This document shows positions 37,701-54,888 of a stretch of 64,000 nt of DNA, one piece after another (position 1 is the first letter of the stretch; each line of letters starts with the position of its first letter). The notes under the pieces are model-generated. The model saw only the letters and a list, made by a program, of their open reading frames with translations, was not told the origin of the DNA and ran no database searches. The stretch is from Formicarius rufipectus (Eukaryota > Chordata > Aves > Passeriformes > Formicariidae): NCBI GenBank assembly GCA_013399695.1, contig VXAU01002082.1, positions 62,001 to 126,000 on the forward strand, given 5' to 3'. Made by a program: the position numbers and the translations under genes.

Positions 37701-39030
37701 CTGATGAGAAATATGAATTCAAACACTTTCCAGCTATCAGCTTCAATTATTTAAAGGGAAAGCATGGATAGTGGTTTTGTCATTGAAAATGTTTCTGTGC
37801 CATACTAAATGGATTCCAAGTTTACAATTACTAGAAGATAAAACAAACAATAAAATACTTGTGTGTGCTTCACTCAGGAAGAGACCTTATCCTTCATCCT
37901 CTATTTCTATGTTATACAAAGTGGAATATCTTAACACTGGATTCCTAACCACACCAGCAGGTTCTGCAGATATGTCTAACTGCCTCCTAGATACTCCTTC
38001 ATTGTGTAGTGGGTGGCAAAATGGAGATCAGCTTCAAAGCTTTCCCAATGTGCTGGGTAAATCCTCAGATGGCAAATTTAAAGAAAGATCCATGTCGCCA
38101 TGGCTACACTGTTGTTAATTCAAGCAGGCAAGAAGGAAATGTTGACATGATTTGGGGTTCTTTGGGGTTTCTTGGGTTTGTTTTTTTTTGGTTTTTGTTG
38201 TTGTTGTGTTGGGGTTTTTTTTGTTTGTTTTGTTTGTTTTTGGTTTTGTTTTGTTTTGTTTTGTTTCTTCCTTCTTGTGGATGTACTTATGTATACCTAT
38301 CCATGTCTAATGTTATCAGAACATCTCCACCTGGAAGATGTCTCAGGCTGGATTTGGGTAGCTGCTGCGAAGAAGGGAATAGCAGGAGCCTATGCAAATA
38401 CCCAAATGCATGCTCAGTACCTGCCTCCTCATACTAACACAGTAATGCTATCAGCTATACTGGTCATTGACTTTTGAAGGACTGAGCTATCCAGCTTCAA
38501 TAAAATCAACTATTCACCTTTTGGGGGGTCAGTTCAGGTTTCAGCTGTATGCATTCACAGATAGAAATAAGTGCATTTCCCTGCATTCACTGCTATAGCT
38601 TTCTCTCTCTTTTTATTCCTGTAGAGGCAAAAATGCCATTCTTACTTAGTACAGAGGGAATTTGGAGTACGACTGTCTTTAGGAAACAGGAAGGTAAAAG
38701 AATGATCTAAATTGGTAACTGTCACATGTATCCATTTATGATAATGGCATCTTGAATACTCAACATTCTCAATATGTTTTTACCAGACTAACATGTCAAA
38801 ACGCTTAATGGGGCTCCAAAACTGAGCAAGCAATATAACCCACCCACAGAAAAACAGAGGTAGAGTATAAAAATTAGTTCTCTTCTTTCAAGTACTCAGG
38901 AATTTCGCCTGGAAGACAGGTATGAGTGAAGAATCCAGGGGCACAGTAAAGCTACATTCAAATTCAGAGTTCAAATCAAGGTGGCAAGTGACTAAAGAAG
39001 AGCAAATGCTTTTTTTGTATTGCTTAATAT
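31721..39030. other. Long AT-rich unique stretch, no gene recognised
   Basis: More than 7 kb without a recognised repeat family or exon, apart from homopolymers: A runs at about 32304-32338, a T run at about 32755-32770 with an ambiguous base at 32774, and G/T island 5 at 38152-38268. Open frames do not exceed 142 codons, and the longest (38009-38437) is driven by the island. Confidence 0.5.
38152..38268 (+). repeat. G/T-only low-complexity island 5
   Basis: About 117 bp: GGGGTTCTTTGGGGTTTC, then GGTTTTTGTTGTTGTTG, then repeated GTTTT. It is bracketed by a perfect 10-bp inverted repeat, CAAGAAGGAA at 38129-38138 and TTCCTTCTTG at 38268-38277. It gives Phe/Cys/Val-rich artefact frames. Confidence 0.85.
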
Positions 39031-39058
39031 TAGAGTCTACTGAGGCTGCTGGACCAAC

Positions 39059-39472
39059 ATGGATGACAGACTAAGAGAATCTCAGTGCCTCAAGAGCTGG
39101 AGGACCATGACTGTGAGAATGATCAACTCCCACTTTACCCCGACATTGCAGGATCTGCTACTCCAGCTGGATCCCTACAAATCTTTGGGGCCTGATGGGA
39201 TTCATCTAAAAATCCTCAAAAATCTTGTTGATGACATCCTAAAACCTCTCTTAAGGATTTTTGAGAGGTCTTGGGAGTCTGGAGAGGTTCCAGATGACTG
39301 GAAGCTGGTGAATGTTGTCCTGGTTTTCAAGAAGGACAAGGAGGACCATGGAAACTACAGGCCTTTCAATCTCACTTCAGTGTCTGGTAAAGTTATGAAG
39401 ATTATTCTTGGAAGCACTGAAAAATCCCTGAAAGAAAACGTTGTCATTGGTCACAGTAGGATAGCTTTGTGA
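39059..39472 (+). pseudogene. CR1 ORF2 remnant, palm/fingers part of reverse transcriptase
   Basis: This 137-codon open frame covers the N-terminal part of the CR1 reverse transcriptase, from just before the PDGIH block to a frameshift after the VIGHS motif. The shift is a single missing base near 39450 compared with the family pattern. After it the correct reading continues in another frame. CR1 reverse transcriptase normally copies the element's RNA at the insertion site. This fragment lacks the catalytic aspartates and cannot do so. Confidence 0.85.
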
Positions 39473-39720
39473 GAGGAAAGTTCTGCTTATCAAAGCTGAT
39501 TTCCTTCTATGACAAGGTAACCCACATAGCTGACCAAGGGAAGCTAACTGATTTAATCTTTTTGGATTTCAGTAAAGTTTTCGATATTGTTTCTCACAGA
39601 ACCCTTCTGGATAAAATGTCCAGCTCGCAGCTGGATAAACACATCATGTGGAGGGTAAGTAATTGGCTCATGGGTCAAGCACAGAGGTTTGTAGTTAATG
39701 GCATAACACTAGACTGGTGA
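39469..39720 (+). pseudogene. CR1 ORF2 remnant, central reverse transcriptase
   Basis: This is the next piece of the same reading frame after the frameshift, carrying LISFYDKVTH, the LDFSKVFD motif with a catalytic-site aspartate, and SNWLMGQAQRFVVNG. It stops at TGA at 39718, where the family normally has a tryptophan-arginine-proline start to the next block. Downstream, the FADD block can be read past that stop. Confidence 0.85.
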
Positions 39721-40679
39721 CCTGTCGTTAGTAGGGTTCCACAGGGCTCCATCTTGCGCCCTGTGCTCTTCAACATCTTCATAAATGACTTGGACACAGG
39801 ACTGGAGGGGACACTAAACAAGTTTGCAGATGACTGCCTCAGAGGCAGGGAGGCCCTGCAGGGAGATCTTGACAAATTAGAGGACTGAAAAATCACCAAC
39901 CATACAAAGTCCAACAAGGGAAAGTGCCGATGGGGATGGAGCAACCCCAGGTGTTTGTACAGACTGAGGAACGAGAGGCTGAAAAGCAGTGCCAAAGAAA
40001 GAGACCTGGGGGTCCTGGTCAATGGCCATTGAATATGAGACAGCAGTGCCCTGGCAGCCAGGAGGGCCAACCCTGTCCTGGGGAGCATCAGGCAAAGCAT
40101 TGCTAGCCAGGTGAGGGAGGGGATTTTCCCGCTCTGCTCTGCACTGGAACAGCCTCACCTTGAGTATGGTGTCTAGATTTGGGCACCATAATATAGGAAA
40201 GGTATTAAGCCACTAGAGAGCACCCAAAGAAGGTCAATGAAGATGGTGAAGGGCCTTGAGGAGAAGTTATATGAGAAGTAGTTGAGATCACTTGGTCTGT
40301 TCAGGCTTGAGGAAACTGAGGGGAGACCTCACTGCAGTCACAACTTCCTTGTGAGGGAAAGAGGAGGTACAGGCACTGATCTCTCCTCTGTGGTGACCAG
40401 TGACAGAATATAAGGCAACAGCCTGAAGTTATGCCAGGGAAAGTTTAGGTTGGGTGAGAAAGAGGTTCTTTCCCCAGAGGGTGGCTGGGCACTGGAACAG
40501 GATTGCCAGGGAAGTGGTCACAGCACCAAACCTGACAGAGTTCAAGAAACATTTGGACAATACTCTCAGGCACGTGGTGTCAGTCTTTGGGATGGTATTC
40601 TGCAGGGCTAAGAGTTGAACTCGATTCTTGTGAGTCTCTTCTAACTCAGAATATTCTGTGATTCTGAGGTTCTGTGATC

Positions 40680-42215
40680 AGTATTTTAGACCACACTATT
40701 TTCAGTTTGTTATACACAGAAGAGGTGAAGGCAGTTTTGGTCCTCTAAGAAAAAATGTGCATGGTCAACAGGAGATTGCCATTCAGTTCAGAAACTGTTG
40801 GCTGAAAATATTGCCCTGCAAAAATTACAAGTACTTAAGAAATAGGTTCAATGTGGAATGGGTCAAAGGTTGTTCCTTATAAGGGAGTTGGTTGCAAGAT
40901 ATTTCTCTTCCAAGCCCTTTTTGCTGCTCACATCTGCCCTCAGTGGGTTCACAGGGTCTCCTGATGTCCTCCCAGAGAACAAGGTGAAAAGTTCAGGGCT
41001 GTCTACTGTTAAGAGTTCACTGATCTTGAAGGGATCTTACAATCTGTAATTTGGTTGCTTAGTTAGAGCCTGGAAAGCATACAGCAGTGTGAAGATCACA
41101 CTAGGATTTTCAGTTCACTTTTTATTTACTGTCAAGTGCCCTGTTCTATCTTTGTTAGATAATTAATTATTTGTTAGATAATTAGATAATTGGAGTCTTT
41201 CTCTTCAGTATCACTGACTGTTAGTTTGGGCTGTAGTATATCCTACTCAAGAAGTCACAAGCTTACATCATCTTTAAGGCTGGTTAGGCACTCTTTAATG
41301 GATCAGTAATGGCCAAGGGCTGAATAATTAAAGCAGTATCTCAGTGGACTTAAAGAATTAAAAGAAAATGAAGATTTATTGAAAAAAAAGCATTGTCAGA
41401 ATGAAAATCATTTTCCTGCAATTGATCTGATATGCAGATGAGTGCACCTTTACTGAAATTCATCTCTGTCTTCTCTTACTTAACCAGGGACTTGACCCCA
41501 AACCCATTAAGATGGAGGAAAGAGAATAGTAGGTATACCCATAATAATTTACCACTTTCTAATTCCACAGTCAGATTTCCTCTTTTTCACCATCTTCATA
41601 AAATACTCATTTGGTGAATAACATATGCCCATAGGTGTGCATCTCTAATATGCTTTTCAAATATCAGCTATTGTTGTCCCACATGTATTACAACATCATG
41701 TTTAAGGTGTATAATATTTCACCTGTGATTCCACTAGCATTTCAGTATTACAAACAAGGTGAGAAGTGAAAAACAGTGAAAAAAATCTGTGAATTTATAA
41801 GTGCAGCATCCTCACTAGTAAGGAATTGTAAGTCTTGGTTATCTGAAGCTCAAAGCCATGGCCACACAGCAAGCAGTGTTAACAGAAGGTTTCGGAGATC
41901 TGCTGCACAGTAACTGAGAGTGCAACTTAATTAAGTGTGAAGAAAAGGGCTGTCTCAAAAATATTCACATATTCAGATCAAGTGATTAACCTGACATGAG
42001 AAGTATGTGCCTTCTCAATAATGAGCAGTCAGGTGAACCAAAGAAAATTGAAAGGACACCTGAAATGTGCACAGTTTAAATGTACACACATGAAATGTGC
42101 AAACATGTTTATGCATACCTGTATTGCACACCCTGTTGTGGGGAGTTTGTATACAGCTTATGTCTTAACTCCAAACCATTGATGGGAATTAGAGGGTTTG
42201 TAGGCCAAGGATAAT
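40680..42215. other. Unique DNA between two CR1 copies
   Basis: No gene recognised. Small local duplications are present: TTGTTAGATAATTA occurs twice at about 41154-41185, and CATGAAATGTGCA-like words repeat near 42060-42105. Confidence 0.5.
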
Positions 42216-42895
42216 TCACAGAATCATGGAATGGATAATGGTGGAAGGGACCATCTTGTTCAACGACTCTGCTCAAGCAGGTTCATTCTAGAGTAGATGC
42301 ACTGTGTCCAGATGGTTCTTGAATACCTTCAGTGAGGGAGACTCTACAATCTTTCTGGGAAATATGTTCCAGGGTGTCATCACCACCAAGGTAAAGTTCT
42401 TCCTCATATTGAGGTGGAACTTCCTGTACATCAATTCCTGCTCATTGCCTCTTGTCCTATTGCTTGGCACCAGTCATAAGTACCTAGTTCCACCCAGAAG
42501 AGCCTGGCTCCACCTGCTTGACACCCTCCCTTCAGAAACAATAGACATTGATGAGTACCTTCTCACTTGTCTCTTCTTGAGACTGAGTGGACACAGCTTA
42601 CTCAGCCTTTCTTCATAAGAGGAAAATTTCAGTACCTTATTCATCTTTGTCACCATCTGCTTGACCCACTTCAGAAGCTCCATGTCTCTCTTGTACTGTG
42701 AAGTCCAAAACTGGACACACTACTCCAGATGCCCCTCACCAGGGCTGAGTAGAGGGCAGGATCACATCCCTTGACCTGCTGCATCCCAGGATTCCTTCTA
42801 GACCACATGGGAACACAGTCGGCTCATGAGCAGCCTGTTGCTCACCAGTGCCCCAGCGTCCTTCTCTGTAGTGCTTCTTCCCAGCAGGTCAGCCC

Positions 42896-43255
42896 TCATC
42901 CTGCACTGGTGCCTGGTGTTGTTCTCTCCCATGTGCAGAACTCTGCATTTGCCTTTGTTGAGTTTCTGATGATTCTTCTCTGTCCATCTCTCCAACCTGT
43001 TGAGGGTCTTTTAGCAGGTTGTAAGACACTCAGGGGTATTGCGCACTCCTCCCAACTTTGTGTCGTCAGTGAAAGTATTGAGAATGCATCTGCCCCTTCA
43101 TCCAAGTGATCAGTGAACAAGTTAAACAATGCTGGGCCCAGTATTGTATCTTGGAGTACACCAGTAGTGACAGGTCTCCAACTAGACACTGTGTTACTGA
43201 TTATGACCCTCTGGATTCTGCCATGTGGATGGAGATGGCCTCCAGAATGAAGCAC
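42896..43255 (-). pseudogene. CR1 ORF2 remnant, reverse transcriptase end part
   Basis: This 119-codon frame holds the SWRPV and GPALFNLF blocks. A frame slip then turns the region of the catalytic FADD into unrelated residues. Its start lies beside the internal deletion of the element. It has no function of its own. Confidence 0.8.
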
Positions 43256-43424
43256 TTCAGGGACTGAAGTCAGGCAGACTGCCAGCAGACCCTTGAGTCC
43301 TCCTTCCTGCTCTATTTGTATGCTGGCATAGCATTTGTTTTCTTCCAGTCTTCAGACACCCCTTTTGATTGCCATTACCTTTCAAACTGGATCATGAGTG
43401 GTCTCACTATGCCATCTGTCATCC

Positions 43425-43643
43425 CTATTGATGAGTCCCATCAGGGCACATGGACTTGTGGATGTCAAATTTGACTAGTTGTTCTCTAACCCAACCCTCT
43501 TTAACCAAGGGAAAGTATTCCTTCCAAGATTCTTTTAACCTGCTCTGCTGGGTATGAGGTTCTTGAGGGCTATTCTTGTCAGTGAAGACTGATGAAAGTA
43601 AGGTATTCAATAACCCCTCCTTCTCTGCATCCTCTCCTACCAT
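43425..43643 (-). pseudogene. CR1 ORF2 remnant, segment before the reverse transcriptase core
   Basis: This 72-codon frame carries the SVFTDK linker and the KSMCPDGTH block typical of the entry to CR1 reverse transcriptase. It ends at the missing core segment. The plus-strand sequence continues to resemble CR1 up to about 43700, where the similarity fades; that marks the 5' truncation point. Confidence 0.8.
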
Positions 43644-43700
43644 GGTCCCCCTCCATTTAGTAGTAAGGCCACATTATCCTTAGTATTCCCTAACTCCCCC

Positions 43701-50285
<6,585 letters not shown>

Positions 50286-50340
50286 TCAGGCTCTGATTCA
50301 GAAAAGCATTTCAGCACATACCTAAGTGCTAATGCCTGAC
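50286..50340. repeat. Old amniote interspersed repeat fragment
   Basis: CAGGCTCTGATTCAGAAAAG followed by CATTTCAGCACATACCTAAG and TGCT matches, with mismatches, a repeat seen widely in turtle, crocodile and bird DNA (pattern: CTGATTCAGCAAAGCACTTA, then AGCACATGCTTAA). I recall the pattern but not a certain family name. About 55 bp survive. Confidence 0.45.
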
Positions 50341-50582
50341 TTGGAAGACTTAGAATATCCAAAAAAGGGAGGTACAACTTGCAAACACCAATTAGTAACT
50401 GTATATGTGTGTATACTACTCACCAAGAAAGTAAAAAGTGGAAATCAGTGGTACAAAAAAGACTAGGGGATGAAGAAAACACCAACAATATGTGTAATTT
50501 TTCCAACATATTTTTATTCAGAAAAGCAAGAGATACTAAATGGAAAGAAAGTAGTTCTGTTATGCATCAAACCTCTGTGCCC
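50341..50582. other. Unique DNA before a CR1 copy
   Basis: AT-rich, no gene recognised. A plus-strand frame from 50379 enters the CR1 that follows and has no independent support. Confidence 0.45.
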
Positions 50583-51017
50583 AGAAAAGGACAACAGAGC
50601 TGGCAAAGGGTCTGGAGTACAAGTTCTATGAGAAGCAACTGAGGGAGCTGGGTGTTTTTAGTCTAGAGGAAAGGAGGTTCAAGGAAGACCTGATTGCCCT
50701 CTACAGTTTCCTGAAAAACCACTGTGGTGAGGTTCAACCTCTTCTTACAGGCCACTGACTACAGGATAAGAGGGAATGTCCTGAAATTGCACCAAGGGAG
50801 GTTCAGGTTAGACATTAGGAAAAATTTCTGTATTGAAATAGTGGTTAAGCATTGGAACAGGCTCCCCACGGAAGTGGTGGAGTCACAATCCATGGAAGTG
50901 TTCAAAGCATGAGTAGACATGGCACTTCATGATATGGATTAATGGGTATAGTGGTCAAAGTTTGAACTTGATAATCTTGGAGTTGTTTTCCAACCTTGAC
51001 GATTCCATGATTCAGTG
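50583..51017 (+). mobile_element. CR1 LINE, 3' portion
   Basis: About 435 bp: AGCTGGCAAAGGGTCTGGAG, a diverged GAGAAGCAACTGAGGGAGCT block, TTTCTGTATTGAAATAGTGG, GAACAGGCTCCCCACGGAAG, and an end of TCCAACCTTGACGATTCCAT. This is the classic order for the last part of avian CR1. The 62-codon frame at 50724-50912 contains the LDIRKNF and HWNRLPTEVVESQSMEVFK stretch of the ORF2 C terminus. The single GATTCCATGATTCAG at the end is a worn form of the terminal repeat. Confidence 0.92.
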
Positions 51018-54000
51018 CTGTGAAACACATCACTAGAAGAGACTGATGAATTTTGTAGTGTTCATGGATCAGAGAAGGAGGGAGTTTTGCAATCCTAAAA
51101 AGCTCACAAAGAGCTTTGTGATTGCATTCTTTGTTGATCGTAGAGGGGCTATGAAGTTCAGCATCAATCCCTACCCCTGATCCCACTCCGACTGTAATCT
51201 GACGTACACAGAAATTTATGAGGTAAGAAACATAATTAGGTGATTAGGAGGTAGGGATAGGGAATAGTTCACAGTTGCCTCGCAAACTGAGATATGGGAA
51301 AAATGTGTTGAGAGACTTGTTACATGACTGGGTGGAACAGGAGGAAGATCAATGGAAGGGGAATGATGTGGGGCAAAGAAGCTGAGGGTTACTGAGGCTC
51401 TATATCCAAGGTACCATTGTATGGATTAGCACAGCTAAGGACAGCTTGACCCTGAGAATAAGGAAAACCTAACCAGGGCTCAAGAAAACAGTATTCCAAT
51501 GAAAGGACTCAGACCATTTTAGGATGTGGACAATGAAAAACATTAATGATCTTTTTAATTTTTCTTTATTTTTTTCCCCTTCTCTGTTGCATAATTACTA
51601 CATTCACGACTCTTTTGGGCACAGAAAGTTGCTTTAAAGACAATTATATTTTAAGTTTGGTTTCTGTTTTGGAAGAAATCAAATCATCTCTGAAACATTA
51701 GAGAGGAACTAAGAACAATGGTAGATGGACATGGAGGGCTGAGAATGCAATGGTGGGCACTGGATGTGTAAATAGCTCTTTGTGTCTCTAATGTATATGG
51801 GTCTGAGAGTCTGGGTTTTGTGGGCTGGGGAGGCTGATGTTTAGAAATGCCCTTTCCTCTACCAACACCTGAGTGGACCTTTCTTTACAATCCCTTTTGT
51901 TCTGGCAGGAATAATGTGCTTCATTTATTTTTAGAGTTTATCTATGGGAATGTAATAAAGATTCATTGTCAAATTCTGATATCTAATGGTGTACCCCTAT
52001 TTGAAATTCAGCATTGTTCACTGTTGGAGTACAAAACCACTTGACAACGAAGGAGTTGTCTATCAAGGAGACCTTGGGAGAACCCTGAATGGACATCTCT
52101 TGACAGATAAAAGGCTGCAATCTCTGTCGCCTCCCTGTCTCCCAGATGTATGGAACTGCTTGAGTTTGGGGATACACCCTGAACCTGGATGAGGACTCCA
52201 TTGTGTTTCTAATATGTGTGCATTACCAAATGTCTCTTCATAGTGAATGGTGTGTTATCCCATAGTTATAACACCTCCTCCCAATGTTATCCCATACTTG
52301 TATTATTTCCACCCATGTTTAGCATAAGTCAAACCCTGGGATGAATATTCATTTACTGAGCATATATATTGTGTGTTATAGTTTCAATAAAGTTGTTCTT
52401 GCTTGCCCCCCCATCAAGCAGGGACCACATTTAGTTTTTGACCACCACAGTTCACTTTTTTTTTTGTTTTTGTTTTTGTTTTTGTTTTTTGTTTGTTTGT
52501 TTTGGGTTTTGTTTTTTCTTTTGTTTTTTTAAATGGTTTCCTTCAATTGACATCTCCCTAAAAATTGTAGTAGAATCACTTCTTTAAAATGGAGTACATA
52601 GTTGTACCCCCAGCCTTTCCACAACGAACTCAGATATACAATTTCAAAACAAAAAGTCTTCAACATAAAATACTAATGACTGCAATTCTTCACTTAATCA
52701 AGAAGACCAAAAAATTATTTATGTATTTTTAAATATCAGAGTATGATATTATACCTTCATTTCCTTAGCAGAGAAAATTGAAAAGGGACAAAAATAAAGT
52801 ACAATATATAGTCTACAAAGGAAAAAAAAAAACTTTGGGGAATATGAATTTCACTAGGTTTCACTGAGATAAAATAGTCTGAAAAATTGACTATCAAGCT
52901 TTGGCTGTGAGCATCAGAAAATGTCACAAATAAAATATTTGCATAGCTTATAAAACACTCAAGTTGAATATTAAAAGCATCTGTTTTCAATGAATATACT
53001 ATAATTAAAAGGACTTGAAATGAATCAGAATTTTGGATTCCCCAAACATAAAGCATGTCATAAACAAGTCAATTAATTGGTTCAATATACAAAGTAATGG
53101 ATGGACTGCTGCATTACAAGGAAATAATTTTCTCCCTGGGCTCTGTGCCTCTCATAAACCACATCAGTAAGGCAGGAGTGGTTCACTGGTTTAGCCTACT
53201 CTCCAAGATTGCATTAAACTAGATTACTACTGTAGCATGATATGGAGGATTACTCTGTCTCTCTCTGTGTGGATTTGTGTGAGAGTATGTATGGCTCTGA
53301 AGCTATACATATTTGAGCCCAGAAGAGAAGACAACATAGGAAACAAAGGTTTACCCCATACAGGCAAAATTTAGCATTGGTGTGGGATATAATTTGGTTT
53401 ATGGAACAACAGAAAAACAAAAACAAGCAAAAAGGCAAAAAATAACAGGGTAAGGGTAATTACAACACCAGAAGACAAACAGATGGGTGCCTTCGATTGA
53501 GCCCTGAACTTATCTTGTTCTACAAAGAAGGTCCAAAAATCAGTGAAAAGCATAGTTTCAAATTTTTATTGTGAAGAGTGAAAAAGAAGCAGAACTGGCA
53601 AATCATAATGGCAATACAAAGTGCTTTGTCATTGCAACACTTGCTACCTGTGGGTTTTCTCTGGGAACCCAATATCTGACATAAACCCCTGCCAGACAAT
53701 TTTTGTGGAAGGAAGATTGTAAACTTCTTCCTCACCCATGAAAATTATCCACACTGATATTCAATGTAGTTTCATTTGTATCTGTTCCAAAGAGGGAATC
53801 ACGGGTTTTGGGAAATCTCTAACATTATGAGGAGACAGAAGTTATGGAAGGAGTTCTTAAGCATTTTAGAGTACTCTTCGGAGGGACAAACGTAAATATC
53901 ATTTCAAGCATGAATCATTTTCTTGTGTGCAAGTTCAGTAGGTAAATGCTCACTCTATGAGTCACCCAGACTCTTCTGAGCCCATTTTCTCCCACCTTTA

Positions 54001-54813
54001 ACTTTTTTCTCTAATCAGTTTTAAAACACCTTTGCACAGATATTTGCAAGTTTACTTGAAGGACACAAAGGAACATGATTGCACATGAGTGCACATGAGC
54101 AACATCCATCCATCCATACAAACATTTAGGTTAATCTAAACCTGTGTTGTCAGGTCAGCCAGAAGATCAGCCTCTCCTAAGTCCTGGGGATCTCTCTATT
54201 CCAGCAGAAACATTCACCGTCTAGTTTAAACCATAATAAATGCTCTCTCACACAAAATTATTGCAATGTCTCAATTCATTTCAAAGGGATGTGCCCTCAA
54301 TTTGTTCATCACAGCAATCTGAGCATCTGCACAGTGAGAACACAGTGTTGCTGCTCATATACAGACTGTGAAATGTAATGGGGAAAGGGTTTACATTTGC
54401 AATTGCCATGATCCTAGGCCTAATCCTGGCAGCAGCCATTTTAGCAAAATGCTAGAAAAGCAACCATTTCACAGAAAACTGTTTTCTGTGGTGACAGAGA
54501 GAGAGAGAGAAAAAAAATTCATTCTTGCTTTGATTTGGAGATAAAGAAACAAAAGCATATTAAATTATTCAGGCAGCTCATAGAGAAAATACAGGGGCTC
54601 TTTTCTTCTCAGTAAATTTTGAAAGAGCCATCAGACACTAGTGTGCAAAGAGAGAACCTAATTCTAAAATCTGTTTAAATTGTTAAACTTATGTTAAATG
54701 TGAAGGGATTCTGTTTTGCACTGAACTCATCCCAGAAGTATCACAGTTTTTATACTACCCTTCTAAACGGCTGTTACCAACTGTGAGATTATAATGAGTT
54801 TGTAGTGATTATA
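51018..54813. other. Unique DNA with G/T island 6
   Basis: Includes the G/T island at 52456-52531. No frame over 99 codons and no recognisable exon or further repeat. Confidence 0.5.
52456..52531 (+). repeat. G/T-only low-complexity island 6
   Basis: About 76 bp of T9, repeated GTTTTT, GTTTG and GGGTTTTG. It is poorer in G than the other islands but of the same type and strand. Confidence 0.8.
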
Positions 54814-54814
54814 G

Positions 54815-54888
54815 AGCCTGATCCAACTCCTCATTGAACTGAGTGGCAATCTTCTTGTTGACTTCAAAGCCGGTTGGACCAAGCCCTA
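54815..54888. repeat. Palindromic MITE-like amniote repeat relic
   Basis: GCCTGATCCAACTCCTCATT opens the copy. After a middle with GTTGACTTCAAAGCCGGTTG it closes on GACCAAGCCC, which is an imperfect inverted copy of the opening. The pattern (CTGATCCAAAGCCCATTGAA...TTGACTTCAATGGG...GGATCAGG) is common in turtles and crocodilians as a short palindromic, MITE-like repeat. This copy is well decayed. Family name uncertain. Confidence 0.5.

Larger units (their letters stand above)
39035..40679 (+). mobile_element. CR1 LINE, 5'-truncated copy with broken ORF2
   Basis: About 1.65 kb from within the CR1 second reading frame to its 3' end. Translated segments show reverse-transcriptase landmarks in order: a PDGIH block (about 39190), NYRPF..LTSVSGK (about 39352), a LDFSKVFD block (about 39562), SNWLMGQAQR (about 39658), QGSIL near 39745 and the catalytic FADD (about 39823-39834). 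The element ends in AATATTCTGTGATTCTGAGG and a further partial TTCTGTGATC copy, the avian CR1 3' signature. The frame is dead: a one-base loss near 39450 shifts it, a stop replaces an amino acid at about 39718, the residues right after FADD are missing, and more stops follow. It is transcribed, if at all, only passively. Confidence 0.95.
42216..43700 (-). mobile_element. CR1 LINE, 5'-truncated copy with internal deletion
   Basis: The plus strand begins CACAGAATCATGG, the reverse of a CR1 3' end, and runs about 1.5 kb toward the 5' side. Minus-strand frames show CR1 ORF2 landmarks: SVFTDKNSPQE (about 43580) and PDGTH (about 43440), then SWRPVTTGVL..ILGPALFNLF (about 43180-43120), then NKGKCRVLHMGENN (about 42950) and IVESPSLKVFKNHLD near the end. 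Between PDGTH and SWRPV there are about 255 bp here but about 520 bp in the 39-kb copy, so roughly 270 bp of the reverse-transcriptase core is missing, with the junction near 43215-43260. The catalytic FADD motif is not readable. The copy is inactive and lies in the opposite orientation to its neighbour at 39 kb. Confidence 0.92.

Noticed and set aside
39675..40100. 141-codon minus frame
   Set aside because: It is the antisense of the plus-strand CR1 element, a familiar shadow of that repeat.
42304..43109. Plus-strand frames of 104 and 112 codons
   Set aside because: They are the antisense of the minus-strand CR1 element.
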